This document shows, piece after piece, positions 27,868-37,287 of a stretch of DNA of 64,000 bases (positions are counted from its first letter, which is position 1; each line of letters begins with the position of its first letter). The translations under genes were made by a program, and so were the position numbers. The notes under the pieces are model-generated. The model saw only the letters and a list, made by a program, of their open reading frames with translations, did not search any database and was not told the DNA's origin. This DNA comes from an uncultured bacterium (GTDB taxonomy: Bacteria; Cyanobacteriota; Vampirovibrionia; Gastranaerophilales; Gastranaerophilaceae): positions 147,461 through 211,460 of the forward strand of contig CADBFN010000001.1 of assembly GCA_902794035.1 (NCBI GenBank). The letters are read 5' to 3'.

Positions 27868-28665
27868 ATGGAAAACATTATAGAGAAATTAAAAAGTTTA
27901 GGGTTTAATTCTTATGAAGCAAAAGTGTATATTGCCTTGTTAAAAAAGTATCCGGCAACAGGCTATGAAGTTTCTCAGCTCGCAGATATTCCTCAGTCAA
28001 GAGCTTATGATGCCCTAAAATCGCTTGCAGTAGATAAAATTGTAATTACAACTGATGATAAACCTCAAAAATATTCCCCTATTTCTCCTAAAGAATTAAC
28101 GCAAAGATTTAAAAGAAAAATAAATTCAACAATAGATTATCTTGAAAAAAAATTACCAAACGTAAAAGAAGACTATAATGAACCGCTACACACAATTTCA
28201 GGATACGAAAATATTTTGGTAAAACTCAAAGAAATTATTAAAAACTCAAAAAAATCTATTTATATAGAAATATGGAAAGAGGATTTTAAACATATTGAAA
28301 AAGAACTAAGAGCTGCCTATGACAGAGATGTTGATGTCAAAATTGTTGCACTTGGCGAATTTACAACCAATTTCGGGCTTGTATATCAACATGCGGGAGC
28401 AAAAGAAATTGAGCATAACGCAGGAAGTCGTTTAGTATATTTACTTTCAGATACAGAAGAATGCTTATTTGGAAAAATTGAACAAAATGTAACCTGGACA
28501 AAAAATATTGACGTTGCATATCTGCTTTTGAATTTTATTGTACACGATATGTATTTACTTGACGTAGGGCAAAATTTCCCTGAACAATTAAAATACTTCT
28601 ATGGCGCAGGAATGAAAAATCTTAAAAATAAAATTCTTGCATACGATTCAATAAATATTCACTAA
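27868..28665 (+). CDS. TrmB family transcriptional regulator
   Basis: The 265-aa protein has an N-terminal winged helix (KLKSLGFNSYEAKVYIALL, IPQSRAYDALKSLA) typical of TrmB, a coiled linker, and a C-terminal sensor domain with the PLD-like fold (SKKSIYIEIW, RDVDVKIVALG). TrmB proteins sense sugars. Its neighbour is convergent pckA, but regulation of that gene is not shown. Confidence 0.85.
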   Translation: MENIIEKLKSLGFNSYEAKVYIALLKKYPATGYEVSQLADIPQSRAYDALKSLAVDKIVITTDDKPQKYSPISPKELTQRFKRKINSTIDYLEKKLPNVKEDYNEPLHTISGYENILVKLKEIIKNSKKSIYIEIWKEDFKHIEKELRAAYDRDVDVKIVALGEFTTNFGLVYQHAGAKEIEHNAGSRLVYLLSDTEECLFGKIEQNVTWTKNIDVAYLLLNFIVHDMYLLDVGQNFPEQLKYFYGAGMKNLKNKILAYDSINIH

Positions 28666-28668
28666 ATT

Positions 28669-28698
28669 AAAAGCCTTGATATTTCTATCAAGGCTTTT
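28669..28698. terminator. Bidirectional intrinsic terminator
   Basis: A perfect 13-bp stem, AAAAGCCTTGATA (28669-28681) with TATCAAGGCTTTT (28686-28698) and a TTTC loop, between the convergent trmB-like and pckA genes. Confidence 0.92.
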
Positions 28699-28726
28699 AT
28701 AATTTTATATGCACAGTTAAATCAAA

Positions 28727-30328
28727 CTATTTAACCATGCTTAATGGCTTTGGGCCTGCATTTACGATTTCACTTGGCATGTTCGGATATTTAGAAGTGA
28801 AGTTATCATTGAACATTTGAGCCAATTTGTTAGCAGCTTCATCATAAGCGGCTTTATCAGACCACATACCTCTTGCATCTAACATTTCGTCAGGAACGTT
28901 AGGACAAGATGTAGGATAATCTACGTTGAATACATCATGATGTTTGAATTCAACAGAATCAAATGATCCGTTCAATGCAGCTGTAACCATTGCACGAGTA
29001 TAAGCAAGCTTCATTCTCTTAGCACCTGATGAAGCTGAACCGCCTGCCCATCCTGTATTTACTAAGTAAACTTTTGTACCGTATTGGTCTAATTTGTCAC
29101 CTAACATTTTAGCGTAAACACTTGCATCCATTGGCATGAATGGTTCGCCAAATAATGTAGAGAATGTAGGAACAGGTTCAGTAATTCCTCTTTCAGTACC
29201 TGCAAGTTTAGATGTGAAACCTGTTACAAAGTGGTACATTGCAGCGTTTTTGTCTAATCTTGAGATTGGAGGCAATACACCAAACGCATCAGCTGTTAAA
29301 AATACAACAACTTTTGGAATACCACCCATTGAAGGGATAGCAGCGTTGTTGATGTAATTAACAGGGTAACCTACACGAGTATTTTCTGTTAATGAACCAT
29401 CAGCGAAGTCTAATTCTCTTGTTTCAGGATTCATAATTACGTTTTCAACTAATGAACCAAATTTGATAGCGTTATAGATATCAGGTTCATTTTCTTCAGT
29501 AAGGTTAATACATTTTGCATAGCATCCGCCTTCAAAGTTGAATACACCGTCAGGTGACCAACCATGTTCATCATCACCGATTAATTTTCTTGAAGGATCA
29601 GCTGATAATGTTGTTTTACCTGTTCCTGAAAGACCAAAGAAAACTGCTGTTTCATGAGTTTCAGGATCCATATTAGCTGAACAGTGCATTGGAAGAACAT
29701 TTTTCTTAGTCATTACATAGTTCATAGTAGCGAAAACTGATTTTTTGATTTCACCAGAGTATTGACTCCCTGCAATGATAATCATATGAGCTTCATAGTC
29801 AATAGCTATGCAAGCTTCTGAATTTGTACCATCAACCTCAGGATTGCATTTAAAACCAGGAGCACAAATGATTGTATAATCAGCTTCACCATAAGATGCT
29901 AATTCTTCTGCTGTCGGTCTGATTAATAATTGGTGAATGAACATATTTTGAGATGCCATTTCGTTAATAACTCTGAATTTTTGAGTATATTTTTTATCTG
30001 CACCTGCAAAACCATCAAAAATAAATACTTCTTTACCATTCAAGTAATCAATCATTTTTGATTTAATTGAATTGAATGCTTCTCTTGAAATTGGTCTGTT
30101 TACTTTGCCCCATGCAATATCATCATGTATGCTTGGAGTATCAACAATAAATTTGTCTTTAGGTGAACGACCTGTATATTTACCTGTAGTAACAACAAGT
30201 GCACCGTTGTTTGCTAATGTTCCTTCTCCACGTCTTAGTGCTGCTTCAGTTAATTGAGCAGGAGTCCAGTTTCTGTGAACTGCAGATGGAGAAGTAATAC
30301 CTAATTTTTCGATTCCGAAAGTTTCCAT
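28727..30328 (-). CDS. pckA: Phosphoenolpyruvate carboxykinase (ATP)
   Basis: It interconverts oxaloacetate + ATP and PEP + CO2 + ADP. The 533-aa protein has the kinase-1a loop GLSGTGKTTLS, the metal site near LIGDDEHGW, and RSPKDKF near the N-terminus. In a fermentative gut organism it may run toward oxaloacetate. SD GGAGG lies before the ATG. Confidence 0.97.
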   Translation of the reverse strand: METFGIEKLGITSPSAVHRNWTPAQLTEAALRRGEGTLANNGALVVTTGKYTGRSPKDKFIVDTPSIHDDIAWGKVNRPISREAFNSIKSKMIDYLNGKEVFIFDGFAGADKKYTQKFRVINEMASQNMFIHQLLIRPTAEELASYGEADYTIICAPGFKCNPEVDGTNSEACIAIDYEAHMIIIAGSQYSGEIKKSVFATMNYVMTKKNVLPMHCSANMDPETHETAVFFGLSGTGKTTLSADPSRKLIGDDEHGWSPDGVFNFEGGCYAKCINLTEENEPDIYNAIKFGSLVENVIMNPETRELDFADGSLTENTRVGYPVNYINNAAIPSMGGIPKVVVFLTADAFGVLPPISRLDKNAAMYHFVTGFTSKLAGTERGITEPVPTFSTLFGEPFMPMDASVYAKMLGDKLDQYGTKVYLVNTGWAGGSASSGAKRMKLAYTRAMVTAALNGSFDSVEFKHHDVFNVDYPTSCPNVPDEMLDARGMWSDKAAYDEAANKLAQMFNDNFTSKYPNMPSEIVNAGPKPLSMVK

Positions 30329-30509
30329 ATTAGTTATCCTCCTTTAATATGTTAATTTCTACAGATTAATTGTAATATAAACACTATAAATTTGCAATAC
30401 AAGTTATCGGAATATTTTTTTTAAATACTGATACAGTTATTAATCATTAATTTTTTGCCTAAGCAAATATAAATATGCTAAATTACAAATATTATTAGAA
30501 TTTAAGATA

Positions 30510-32384
30510 ATGAATATATTAAAAAAAATTATAATATCTTTAATATTTTCAATGATCGCAGTACTTTATACTGCTCAAATCTGGCAATTAAGATATTTTC
30601 CGATAAATATTGATATTGAAGGCGGGAAAGGCAAAGTCAGAGTTTCTGCGACCTTATTTAAATTTGATCAAAAAACACATAGGTATGTCAATGAGGAAAA
30701 ACATAAAGAAGTTTATCTTCCTTTAAGAAGAAAAATAAAATTAAAATTCACTAAAATAGATAATCCGGAAAATATCAGTTTTATTTTTGATAAAATAAAA
30801 TCTTATAAACCAATAACTGTACATAATATTAGTTTAATAAACAGAAATAAACTCTCAAATGTAAAAAACTATGAAATTAAAATCGGGACTTTAGCAGAAG
30901 AAAATGGGAAATTAAAACTTATTCCTGATTATAAATTAATTTTTGATAACTATAATAACTACAATCATAAGGGAATACTGAAACAATATTATTTTAATAA
31001 CTATAATTACAAAAATCACCTTAATTACCTTGGTATTGGAAAAATAAAATACTTTAAAAGGGGTTATTTAATTGCATTTAACTATAAACCTAAGATAAAA
31101 TACTGGAATTTATTTAAAATAAATTACTTTGCTTTGTCATTAATAATTTTTATTTCGTTTATTATTGCATATTTTAGCTTGGAAAAAGTAAGCAATATTT
31201 TAAAAAAGATATATAATCAGAAATCTAAACCGGATTTAATATTTGTAATTATCCTGTTTTTATTACTATTTATCCCGATGCATCACATAAATTTAAACAA
31301 AATATCTGAAAATGAAAACAGAGGATTTACAACATACAAAGATATTTATACAAAAGATAAAGGTATTAATTTTAATTATTGGAATGATTTATCACAATGG
31401 ATAGATGACAGATTTTTTACACGAGAACAGCTTATATCCATCAATACAAACATGACTTGTACTATTAACCGATTTTACTGTCAGTCAAACAATTCTTTTT
31501 TATACAAAAAGGGAAATTTTATGTATGACAATTCTATTATCGGGTTAAAAAAGATAAATAAAAACAAAAAAAACATATTGAAAGAATATGCTCATAACGT
31601 TAATAAACTTCAAAAATATTGTGATAAAAAAAACATAAAATTATATTTTCTTATAGCTCCCAGAAAATATGATTTTTTTAATTACAAAATTACATATAAA
31701 TACACCCCTGATCAGGCAGATGAAATTATAAAATATTTAAATAAACATACAAAAACAAAAATAATCTATCCTAAAAAAGAAATGCAGACAGCAAACAAAC
31801 AAACACCGGTTTATTTCAAAACAGATCATCACTGGACGAAAAAAGGCGCATATACAGGCTATTACGCATTGATGCAGGAAATAAAAAAAGATTTTCCTGA
31901 TGTTGTAATCTTAAATGAAAAATCTTTAAAAAAATACTACGACAGCAGAGTAAAAGAAGGATTTGACAGCAAATTTAACAATGGCAACACATACAAACGC
32001 TTAAGAATACCAAACAATATGGCATCAAATATACTTGATACCTCATATTTATACTATACAAACCCCGAGAGAAAGGACTTAAAATTAATAAAAGAATATT
32101 CCAAAGATTTAAAAAACTTATATGATGAAAATGAAGATAAACGTTTTGAATTTAAAAAAGGATACAATAAATCAGTAATGCTTATCGGAAACTCTTTTGC
32201 AGGAAATTTACTTGACTTCCTGCCCTATAGCTTTAAACATACAGTAAGCTACGATGATAACCGCAAAAAAATGAATTTTGAATATTATAAGCGCATAATA
32301 GAAATTGAAAAACCGGATATTATTATAATTAATTTTAACTCTGCTAACTTATACAGAATTAATAATCTTTATAAGAAAAAATGA
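30510..32384 (+). CDS. Membrane-anchored SGNH/DHHW (AlgX-like) protein
   Basis: The 624-aa protein has an N-terminal membrane helix (about 5-25) and an extracytoplasmic domain, two more helices (about 205-225, 245-262), and then an AlgX/DHHW SGNH domain. That domain shows ENRGFTTYK, LYFLIAPRK, the DHHW motif in KTDHHWTKKGAY (about 438-441) and the nucleophile region LIGNSFAG near 557. Such proteins O-acetylate exopolysaccharide with an MBOAT partner; no MBOAT gene is in the window. It has no SD; TAGAAT at 30496-30501 suggests a leaderless or very short leader. It is notably AT- and Lys/Asn-rich. Confidence 0.8.
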   Translation: MNILKKIIISLIFSMIAVLYTAQIWQLRYFPINIDIEGGKGKVRVSATLFKFDQKTHRYVNEEKHKEVYLPLRRKIKLKFTKIDNPENISFIFDKIKSYKPITVHNISLINRNKLSNVKNYEIKIGTLAEENGKLKLIPDYKLIFDNYNNYNHKGILKQYYFNNYNYKNHLNYLGIGKIKYFKRGYLIAFNYKPKIKYWNLFKINYFALSLIIFISFIIAYFSLEKVSNILKKIYNQKSKPDLIFVIILFLLLFIPMHHINLNKISENENRGFTTYKDIYTKDKGINFNYWNDLSQWIDDRFFTREQLISINTNMTCTINRFYCQSNNSFLYKKGNFMYDNSIIGLKKINKNKKNILKEYAHNVNKLQKYCDKKNIKLYFLIAPRKYDFFNYKITYKYTPDQADEIIKYLNKHTKTKIIYPKKEMQTANKQTPVYFKTDHHWTKKGAYTGYYALMQEIKKDFPDVVILNEKSLKKYYDSRVKEGFDSKFNNGNTYKRLRIPNNMASNILDTSYLYYTNPERKDLKLIKEYSKDLKNLYDENEDKRFEFKKGYNKSVMLIGNSFAGNLLDFLPYSFKHTVSYDDNRKKMNFEYYKRIIEIEKPDIIIINFNSANLYRINNLYKKK

Positions 32385-32423
32385 TATTTTGAAATTTTAA
32401 AATATTTATATTACTCTTTCAAT

Positions 32424-33062
32424 ATGAAACGCATAATAGGAATATCAGATATCCATGGAGAATATGAAAAATTAAATTCTCTCATTGACAAAATTTCCCC
32501 ATCAAAAGACGATACTATCGTGTTTATGGGAGATTACATTGACAGAGGTGCAAAATCCAAAGAAGTTGTGGATTTTGTAATTTCGATGAAAGATATTTGC
32601 AACTGCGAATATCTGATAGGTTCGCATGAATATGCACTTTTACATTCAGACAGTGATGAATATTATAAGTATTTATTTTGGAATTACGGCGGGGATGCAA
32701 CGGCAAAAAGCTATGGCGGATATGAAAATATTTTTAAAATTCACGGAGATTTTTTCAATTCGCTAAAACCATATTATTTGACGGATAAATATTTATTTAT
32801 CCATGCCGGCATACGCATCGGAATACCTTTAGAACAACAGGATTTGGTTGATATGGTTTATATAAGGAGTGAATTTTTTAATCACAAACACCATCTGCCG
32901 CAAAAAATAATTTTCGGTCATACCGAATTTGACCAACCACAGATTTGGGAGGATAAAATTTGCATAGATACAGGATGCGGGAAATTCAAAAATCACCCTT
33001 TAACAGCATTTATCAACGAAGGCGAAAATGAATATTTTATTCAATCTCCTGACGAAATTTAA
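32424..33062 (+). CDS. Serine/threonine phosphatase-type metallophosphoesterase
   Basis: The 212-aa PPP-family enzyme shows DIHGEYEKL (DxH), GDYIDRG (GDxxDRG), GSHE (GNHE position), HAGI and FGHTEF. It could dephosphorylate proteins or Ap4A. A TATATT (32407-32412) close to the ATG and the lack of an SD suggest a very short leader. Confidence 0.9.
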   Translation: MKRIIGISDIHGEYEKLNSLIDKISPSKDDTIVFMGDYIDRGAKSKEVVDFVISMKDICNCEYLIGSHEYALLHSDSDEYYKYLFWNYGGDATAKSYGGYENIFKIHGDFFNSLKPYYLTDKYLFIHAGIRIGIPLEQQDLVDMVYIRSEFFNHKHHLPQKIIFGHTEFDQPQIWEDKICIDTGCGKFKNHPLTAFINEGENEYFIQSPDEI

Positions 33063-33175
33063 TATAATCTTCTTAAGTTTTTGTTAATGTATCTTCACAA
33101 ATAAATATTTTTTAGCAAAAATATCAGTTATATTGACTTTATAAGTACATAGGTAAAAGGTAAAAGGATATACTT

Positions 33176-35236
33176 ATGTTATCAGTAAACGGCATTGGCA
33201 GAGATAGTAATTACTGTTATTCAAATAATATAAAATTTAAGGGCAAAAAAAATCCGTATATCGGAGAAGATAAATCAAATAACAATCAATTTGATTTCAG
33301 CGAAGCGGCGAAAAATTTTGGTAAAGGGGCAATCAGTCCTGTTACTGCAGCTATTAAACATCCGTTTATAACAGCAGGAGTTTTGGCAGGAACCGTTGCT
33401 GCCTGTTCAATTGTTCCGATACTTGGACCTGCCATGTTGTTAGGTTTTGGTGCATTAAGTGTCGGTCAAATGATAAAAGGATCTGCAGATGCAGTTAAAA
33501 ATTATAAAAACGGAGAATACGACAAAGCCGAAAAATCATTTGATTTAATCGGACAAGGTACAGTTGGAACATTACTGTCATTAATTGGAGTTCGGCAAAG
33601 TGCACAGGTCGCAAAAGAAGCCAAAATGATGAGCGAACTCAATGTAAAAGTTTTAGACAAAGGTGCCAAAGAACAAATACTGTCAGAAGTCCAAAATAAT
33701 AAATTTATAGCAAATCTTAAAGAAATAGTTTCTTTATTTACAACAAAATCCGGACTAAAAGCGGTAAAAGCACAATTTAATCCTGAAGTATTAAAATACA
33801 GAACAGAAAATTTCTTAAAGTTTTTCAAACCGCAAAAAGTTGAAGAAACAACAAAAAGGAAAGTGTTTAAAAGCACAGAACAAAAAGTTGCAGAGTTTAA
33901 AGCTTCACCCGAAGGGATAAGACGTGCGAAACTGTCTGACGAGCAGGTAGAACAAGAAGTTGTAACGCTGTTTGATAAGGCTTTTGACGAACTCGGGATT
34001 CCAAAAAATCAGCGTCCTAATTTGGAAATTAAAAAGAATTCGCAAATTGAACATGGCGGGAGTTACGGAAAAAGCAAACATACTCTTGAAATTAATCCTG
34101 ATGCATACCGTTCTGGAACATTTGAACTTGATGATGTTGTGATGCATGAAGCAACGCACTGCAAAGAAGCTCTTTTAAGAGCAGGTATTCCAAAACAACG
34201 TGCGCAGGAAATCGTCAAAAACGAACTCATATCAAGAATTTTGAACGGTGAAAGTGAAAATATTATCGTAAAAGGTGGATTTTTCGGGCCTGAAATGATG
34301 GAACCTCCCAAAATGCCACAGGCAATGAAAGAAGAATTTGCTCAACTTGCAAAAGATATGTGTTATACAGACGACAGAACATTAAGTTCAAGCATAACTG
34401 ATTTTATTAATCATACCAACTGGAAAGCAAAAGGGGAAAAAGCATTTAACCCTGAAACTCTTGAGCAGGCGGAAAAAGCCTTAGAACCGCTATTTGAAAG
34501 ATTGCGTGCAATGGTTGATAAATACCCGCAATACTCTGAAATGAATAAACCATCATTATCAATAGAAGATGATGCATTTACAAAATTACTGAAATATGTT
34601 CAATCTCAGCAAACAAGATATCAGTGTTTTGCGGATGTAAAAATAAACAGAGGAACATCATATCAACCAAATTATGTTGATGTTCCTGAATTAACCGGAG
34701 AACAACTCGCACAGGCAGAAAAATCTTTGATTGATAATATTACAACCATTGAAGGTAACGGCAGAGTCGCAGGTTTCAACGGTATGTTTGCATCAAATAA
34801 ATCGTTTAATCAATATCAATTCAGTCCTGAAGAAGTTTTGGCACAGAAAAACGGAAATAATTTCTTAATAAGAAATCTGACTGCAAAAATGAATGAAATG
34901 AAAGCTTCAGGCACACTAACTCCTGAGCAGGAAGCAAGTATGCTGAAAATTATTGAAAAAGCAAAAGCAATTATTGAATACAAGACAAAAGGTCTTGAAT
35001 ATTACGAACAATATACAAGATTAATTAATAATCCTTCCGATACCGAACTTGCAAAAGCAGTAAAGGCACTGGAAGAAAAACTAAGTATTTTAAATGAAAA
35101 AATGAATCCTGCAGAATACGAAACAGTAACAAGATTAATTACAAAATTCGGTTTCCAAAACATGCCATCAAGAGCAATTCCAAGAAATGCTATTTATGAA
35201 ATATTATCAGAATTTAAAGAAAAACAAGCCGCATAA
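33176..35236 (+). CDS. Putative metalloprotease-like protein with HExxH motif
   Basis: The 686-aa protein has no Sec signal. The N-terminus (NNIKFKGKKNPYIGE) carries the F-x-G motif. Residues about 55-95 are hydrophobic (ITAGVLAGTVAACSIVPILG, LLGFGALSVGQM). HEATH at 324-328 matches the zinc HExxH consensus, in a context VVMHEATHCKEALL typical of zincins. The remainder is helical and charged. No family recognised. It has a normal SD (AAAAGGA). It could be an effector or toxin-like protein, but that is inference. Confidence 0.6.
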   Translation: MLSVNGIGRDSNYCYSNNIKFKGKKNPYIGEDKSNNNQFDFSEAAKNFGKGAISPVTAAIKHPFITAGVLAGTVAACSIVPILGPAMLLGFGALSVGQMIKGSADAVKNYKNGEYDKAEKSFDLIGQGTVGTLLSLIGVRQSAQVAKEAKMMSELNVKVLDKGAKEQILSEVQNNKFIANLKEIVSLFTTKSGLKAVKAQFNPEVLKYRTENFLKFFKPQKVEETTKRKVFKSTEQKVAEFKASPEGIRRAKLSDEQVEQEVVTLFDKAFDELGIPKNQRPNLEIKKNSQIEHGGSYGKSKHTLEINPDAYRSGTFELDDVVMHEATHCKEALLRAGIPKQRAQEIVKNELISRILNGESENIIVKGGFFGPEMMEPPKMPQAMKEEFAQLAKDMCYTDDRTLSSSITDFINHTNWKAKGEKAFNPETLEQAEKALEPLFERLRAMVDKYPQYSEMNKPSLSIEDDAFTKLLKYVQSQQTRYQCFADVKINRGTSYQPNYVDVPELTGEQLAQAEKSLIDNITTIEGNGRVAGFNGMFASNKSFNQYQFSPEEVLAQKNGNNFLIRNLTAKMNEMKASGTLTPEQEASMLKIIEKAKAIIEYKTKGLEYYEQYTRLINNPSDTELAKAVKALEEKLSILNEKMNPAEYETVTRLITKFGFQNMPSRAIPRNAIYEILSEFKEKQAA

Positions 35237-35352
35237 AATTAAAAAAATATATAAAACTTGTTACAAACCGAAATAAAAATCAATTGTATTAGGTCATAAT
35301 TTCATGTTTTTGCTATACTTTTAGTAATTGCAAAATATAAGGTTGGATTTAC

Positions 35353-35363
35353 CCAGCAAAGCT
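35353..35363 (+). other. Small hairpin in the leader of the AGCS symporter
   Basis: CAGC-AAA-GCTG lies about 18 nt before the ATG, next to the SD GAAAGGA. The surrounding leader (35340-35380) does not match a riboswitch class that I recognise. Confidence 0.3.
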
Positions 35364-35380
35364 GAAAGGATAAATAGTTG

Positions 35381-36898
35381 ATGAAAAAATTTATGACCTT
35401 TTTAATGTTAGTATTGAGCGGTATTCAGAGTGCAAATGCAATGAATGTAGATGCTTTTATGGATAAACATATTGCACCTGTCTCTGATTTTATTGCGAAG
35501 ATAATTTTCTATCCGATAAAATATACCCACGGAACAACACATATTGAAGTTCCTATAATTATTTTCTGGATATTATTTGCAGGTATATTTTTTACGATTT
35601 ATTTCAAAGGCATTGCAATATGGGGATTTAAACATGCTGTTGATTTAATTGTAAAACCTAAAAAAGACGGTTCGGGAGAAGGTGAAGTTTCATCTTTTCA
35701 GGCTTTGGCAACTGCACTGTCAGGAACAATCGGCATTGGAAGTATTGCAGGTGTTGCTATTTCAATCTCAATCGGAGGCCCCGGAGCCGCATTTTGGATA
35801 TTTTTAGGTGCAATTTTGGGTATGTCAATCAAATTTGTTGAAGCAACATTGGCGGTTAAATACCGAAGATTTAACTTAGACGGATCTATTTCAGGCGGTC
35901 CTATGCACTATATCGCACACGGCTTAACGAGAAAAAATATGCGCTGGCTTGGTCAGCCGTTATCAGTAATATTTGCTATTCTTTGTATCGGCGGCGGTAT
36001 AACAGGCGGTAATATGATTCAGATAAACCAAACCGCACATCAGATAATATTTATTACCGGCGGCGAACACAGTATATTTCATGGTTTTACTTGGGTAATT
36101 GGTCTTATTGCAGCGATATTAATCGGACTTGTAGTTGTCGGTGGTATCAAAAGTATAGCTAAAGTTACAACAATTCTGACCCCGACAATGTGTGCTTTAT
36201 ACATAATTTCAGGTATTATTGTTATCGGTTACCATTTTATGGATATTCCTGCCGGAATTGCATTGATTATCAAAGAAGCTTTTCATCCGACAGCTGTTGC
36301 AGGTGGGGTATTTGGAACAATAATAATTGGTTTAAGACGTTCAGTTCAGTCAAATGAAGCAGGAACAGGTGCTGCAGCTATTGTTTATGCAACTGCACAA
36401 ACAAAAGAACACGTTTCACAGGGATTTGTTGCATTGTTAGAAACATTTTTAACAGGAGTTTTATGCTTATTTACTTCTTTTGCAATTGTATTTTCAGGAG
36501 TGCTGGATAATACATCAATAGGCAAAATTTCAGGTATTGAACTTGCGTCTAACGCTTTTCAGTCGGTCATTCCGTTTTTCCCTGTAATTCTTTCAATAAT
36601 TGCGGTATTATTTGCAATGTCCACATTAATAAGTTGGGCTTATTACGGGCAAAAAGCATGGACATTCCTTCTGGGTGAAGGTAAAAAACGTGTATTCACG
36701 TTCAACATGATTTATTGTTTATTTATAATTATCGGGTCATGTATGAATGTTCAATCAATAATTGATATTACTGATGCAATGATGATTGCAATGTGTGTAC
36801 CAAACGTAATTGTTCTTTATATACTTTGCAAAGACGTTAAAAAAGATCTTAAAGAATATTGTCAAACACATAATATTGCAAAATGGTTTAACAAATAA
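35381..36898 (+). CDS. Alanine/glycine:cation symporter (AGCS family)
   Basis: The 505-aa protein has an N-terminal signal-like helix and about 10-11 membrane helices. It shows AGCS signatures: FQALATALSGTIGIGSIAGVA (split) and GLRRSVQSNEAGTGAAAIVYA. It takes up alanine or glycine with Na+ or H+. The ATG at 35381 follows a TTG; the SD is GAAAGGA. Confidence 0.92.
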   Translation: MKKFMTFLMLVLSGIQSANAMNVDAFMDKHIAPVSDFIAKIIFYPIKYTHGTTHIEVPIIIFWILFAGIFFTIYFKGIAIWGFKHAVDLIVKPKKDGSGEGEVSSFQALATALSGTIGIGSIAGVAISISIGGPGAAFWIFLGAILGMSIKFVEATLAVKYRRFNLDGSISGGPMHYIAHGLTRKNMRWLGQPLSVIFAILCIGGGITGGNMIQINQTAHQIIFITGGEHSIFHGFTWVIGLIAAILIGLVVVGGIKSIAKVTTILTPTMCALYIISGIIVIGYHFMDIPAGIALIIKEAFHPTAVAGGVFGTIIIGLRRSVQSNEAGTGAAAIVYATAQTKEHVSQGFVALLETFLTGVLCLFTSFAIVFSGVLDNTSIGKISGIELASNAFQSVIPFFPVILSIIAVLFAMSTLISWAYYGQKAWTFLLGEGKKRVFTFNMIYCLFIIIGSCMNVQSIIDITDAMMIAMCVPNVIVLYILCKDVKKDLKEYCQTHNIAKWFNK

Positions 36899-36907
36899 TA
36901 ACTATAA

Positions 36908-36976
36908 TTGTCATTCTGAGCGATTATTAGGAGATTCTTCGGCTAAAGCCTCAGAATGACAACAGCGAAGAATCTC
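36908..36976. repeat. Interleaved palindromic repeat (TCATTCTGAG family)
   Basis: Arms TTGTCATTCTGAG (36908-36920) and CTCAGAATGACAA (36950-36962) are a perfect 13-bp inverted repeat. A second pair, GAGATTCTTC (36931-36940) and GAAGAATCTC (36967-36976), is interleaved with the first, so only one can form at a time. It sits directly between the AGCS and ACT genes. Repeats of this kind are familiar in gut genomes. Confidence 0.85.
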
Positions 36977-37010
36977 ACACATTTCAATAAATAAAAAAAG
37001 GGAAGAATTT

Positions 37011-37286
37011 ATGAGTTCAAAAATATTTGTTACGGTATCAGGGGTTGATAAAGTAGGTATTGTTGCAAAAGTTACTGCGGTACTTGCGCAATACGAAGTA
37101 AATATTGAAGATATTAAACAAACACTTATGCAGGGACATTTTGTGATGTTTATGCTTTGTGATATTGCCAAATCAACATACACATTTAAAGAAATAAAAG
37201 AAGCTTTGACCAATGCAGGCGGTGAAATGGGTATGGAAATTTGGGTTCAAAAAAAAGAAATTTTTGATAATATGCACAATATATAG
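37011..37286 (+). CDS. ACT domain protein (UPF0237 type)
   Basis: The 91-aa protein is a single ACT domain with the family start TVSGVDKVGIVAKVTAVLAQYEVNIEDI. ACT domains bind small ligands, usually amino acids, so it may be regulatory. SD AAAGGGAAG precedes the ATG. It stops 1 nt before the convergent OppD-like gene ends. Confidence 0.9.
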   Translation: MSSKIFVTVSGVDKVGIVAKVTAVLAQYEVNIEDIKQTLMQGHFVMFMLCDIAKSTYTFKEIKEALTNAGGEMGMEIWVQKKEIFDNMHNI

Positions 37287-37287
37287 T

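Noticed and set aside
35340..35380. Riboswitch in front of the AGCS symporter
   Set aside because: Only one 4-bp hairpin is seen; no glycine or other class consensus is present.
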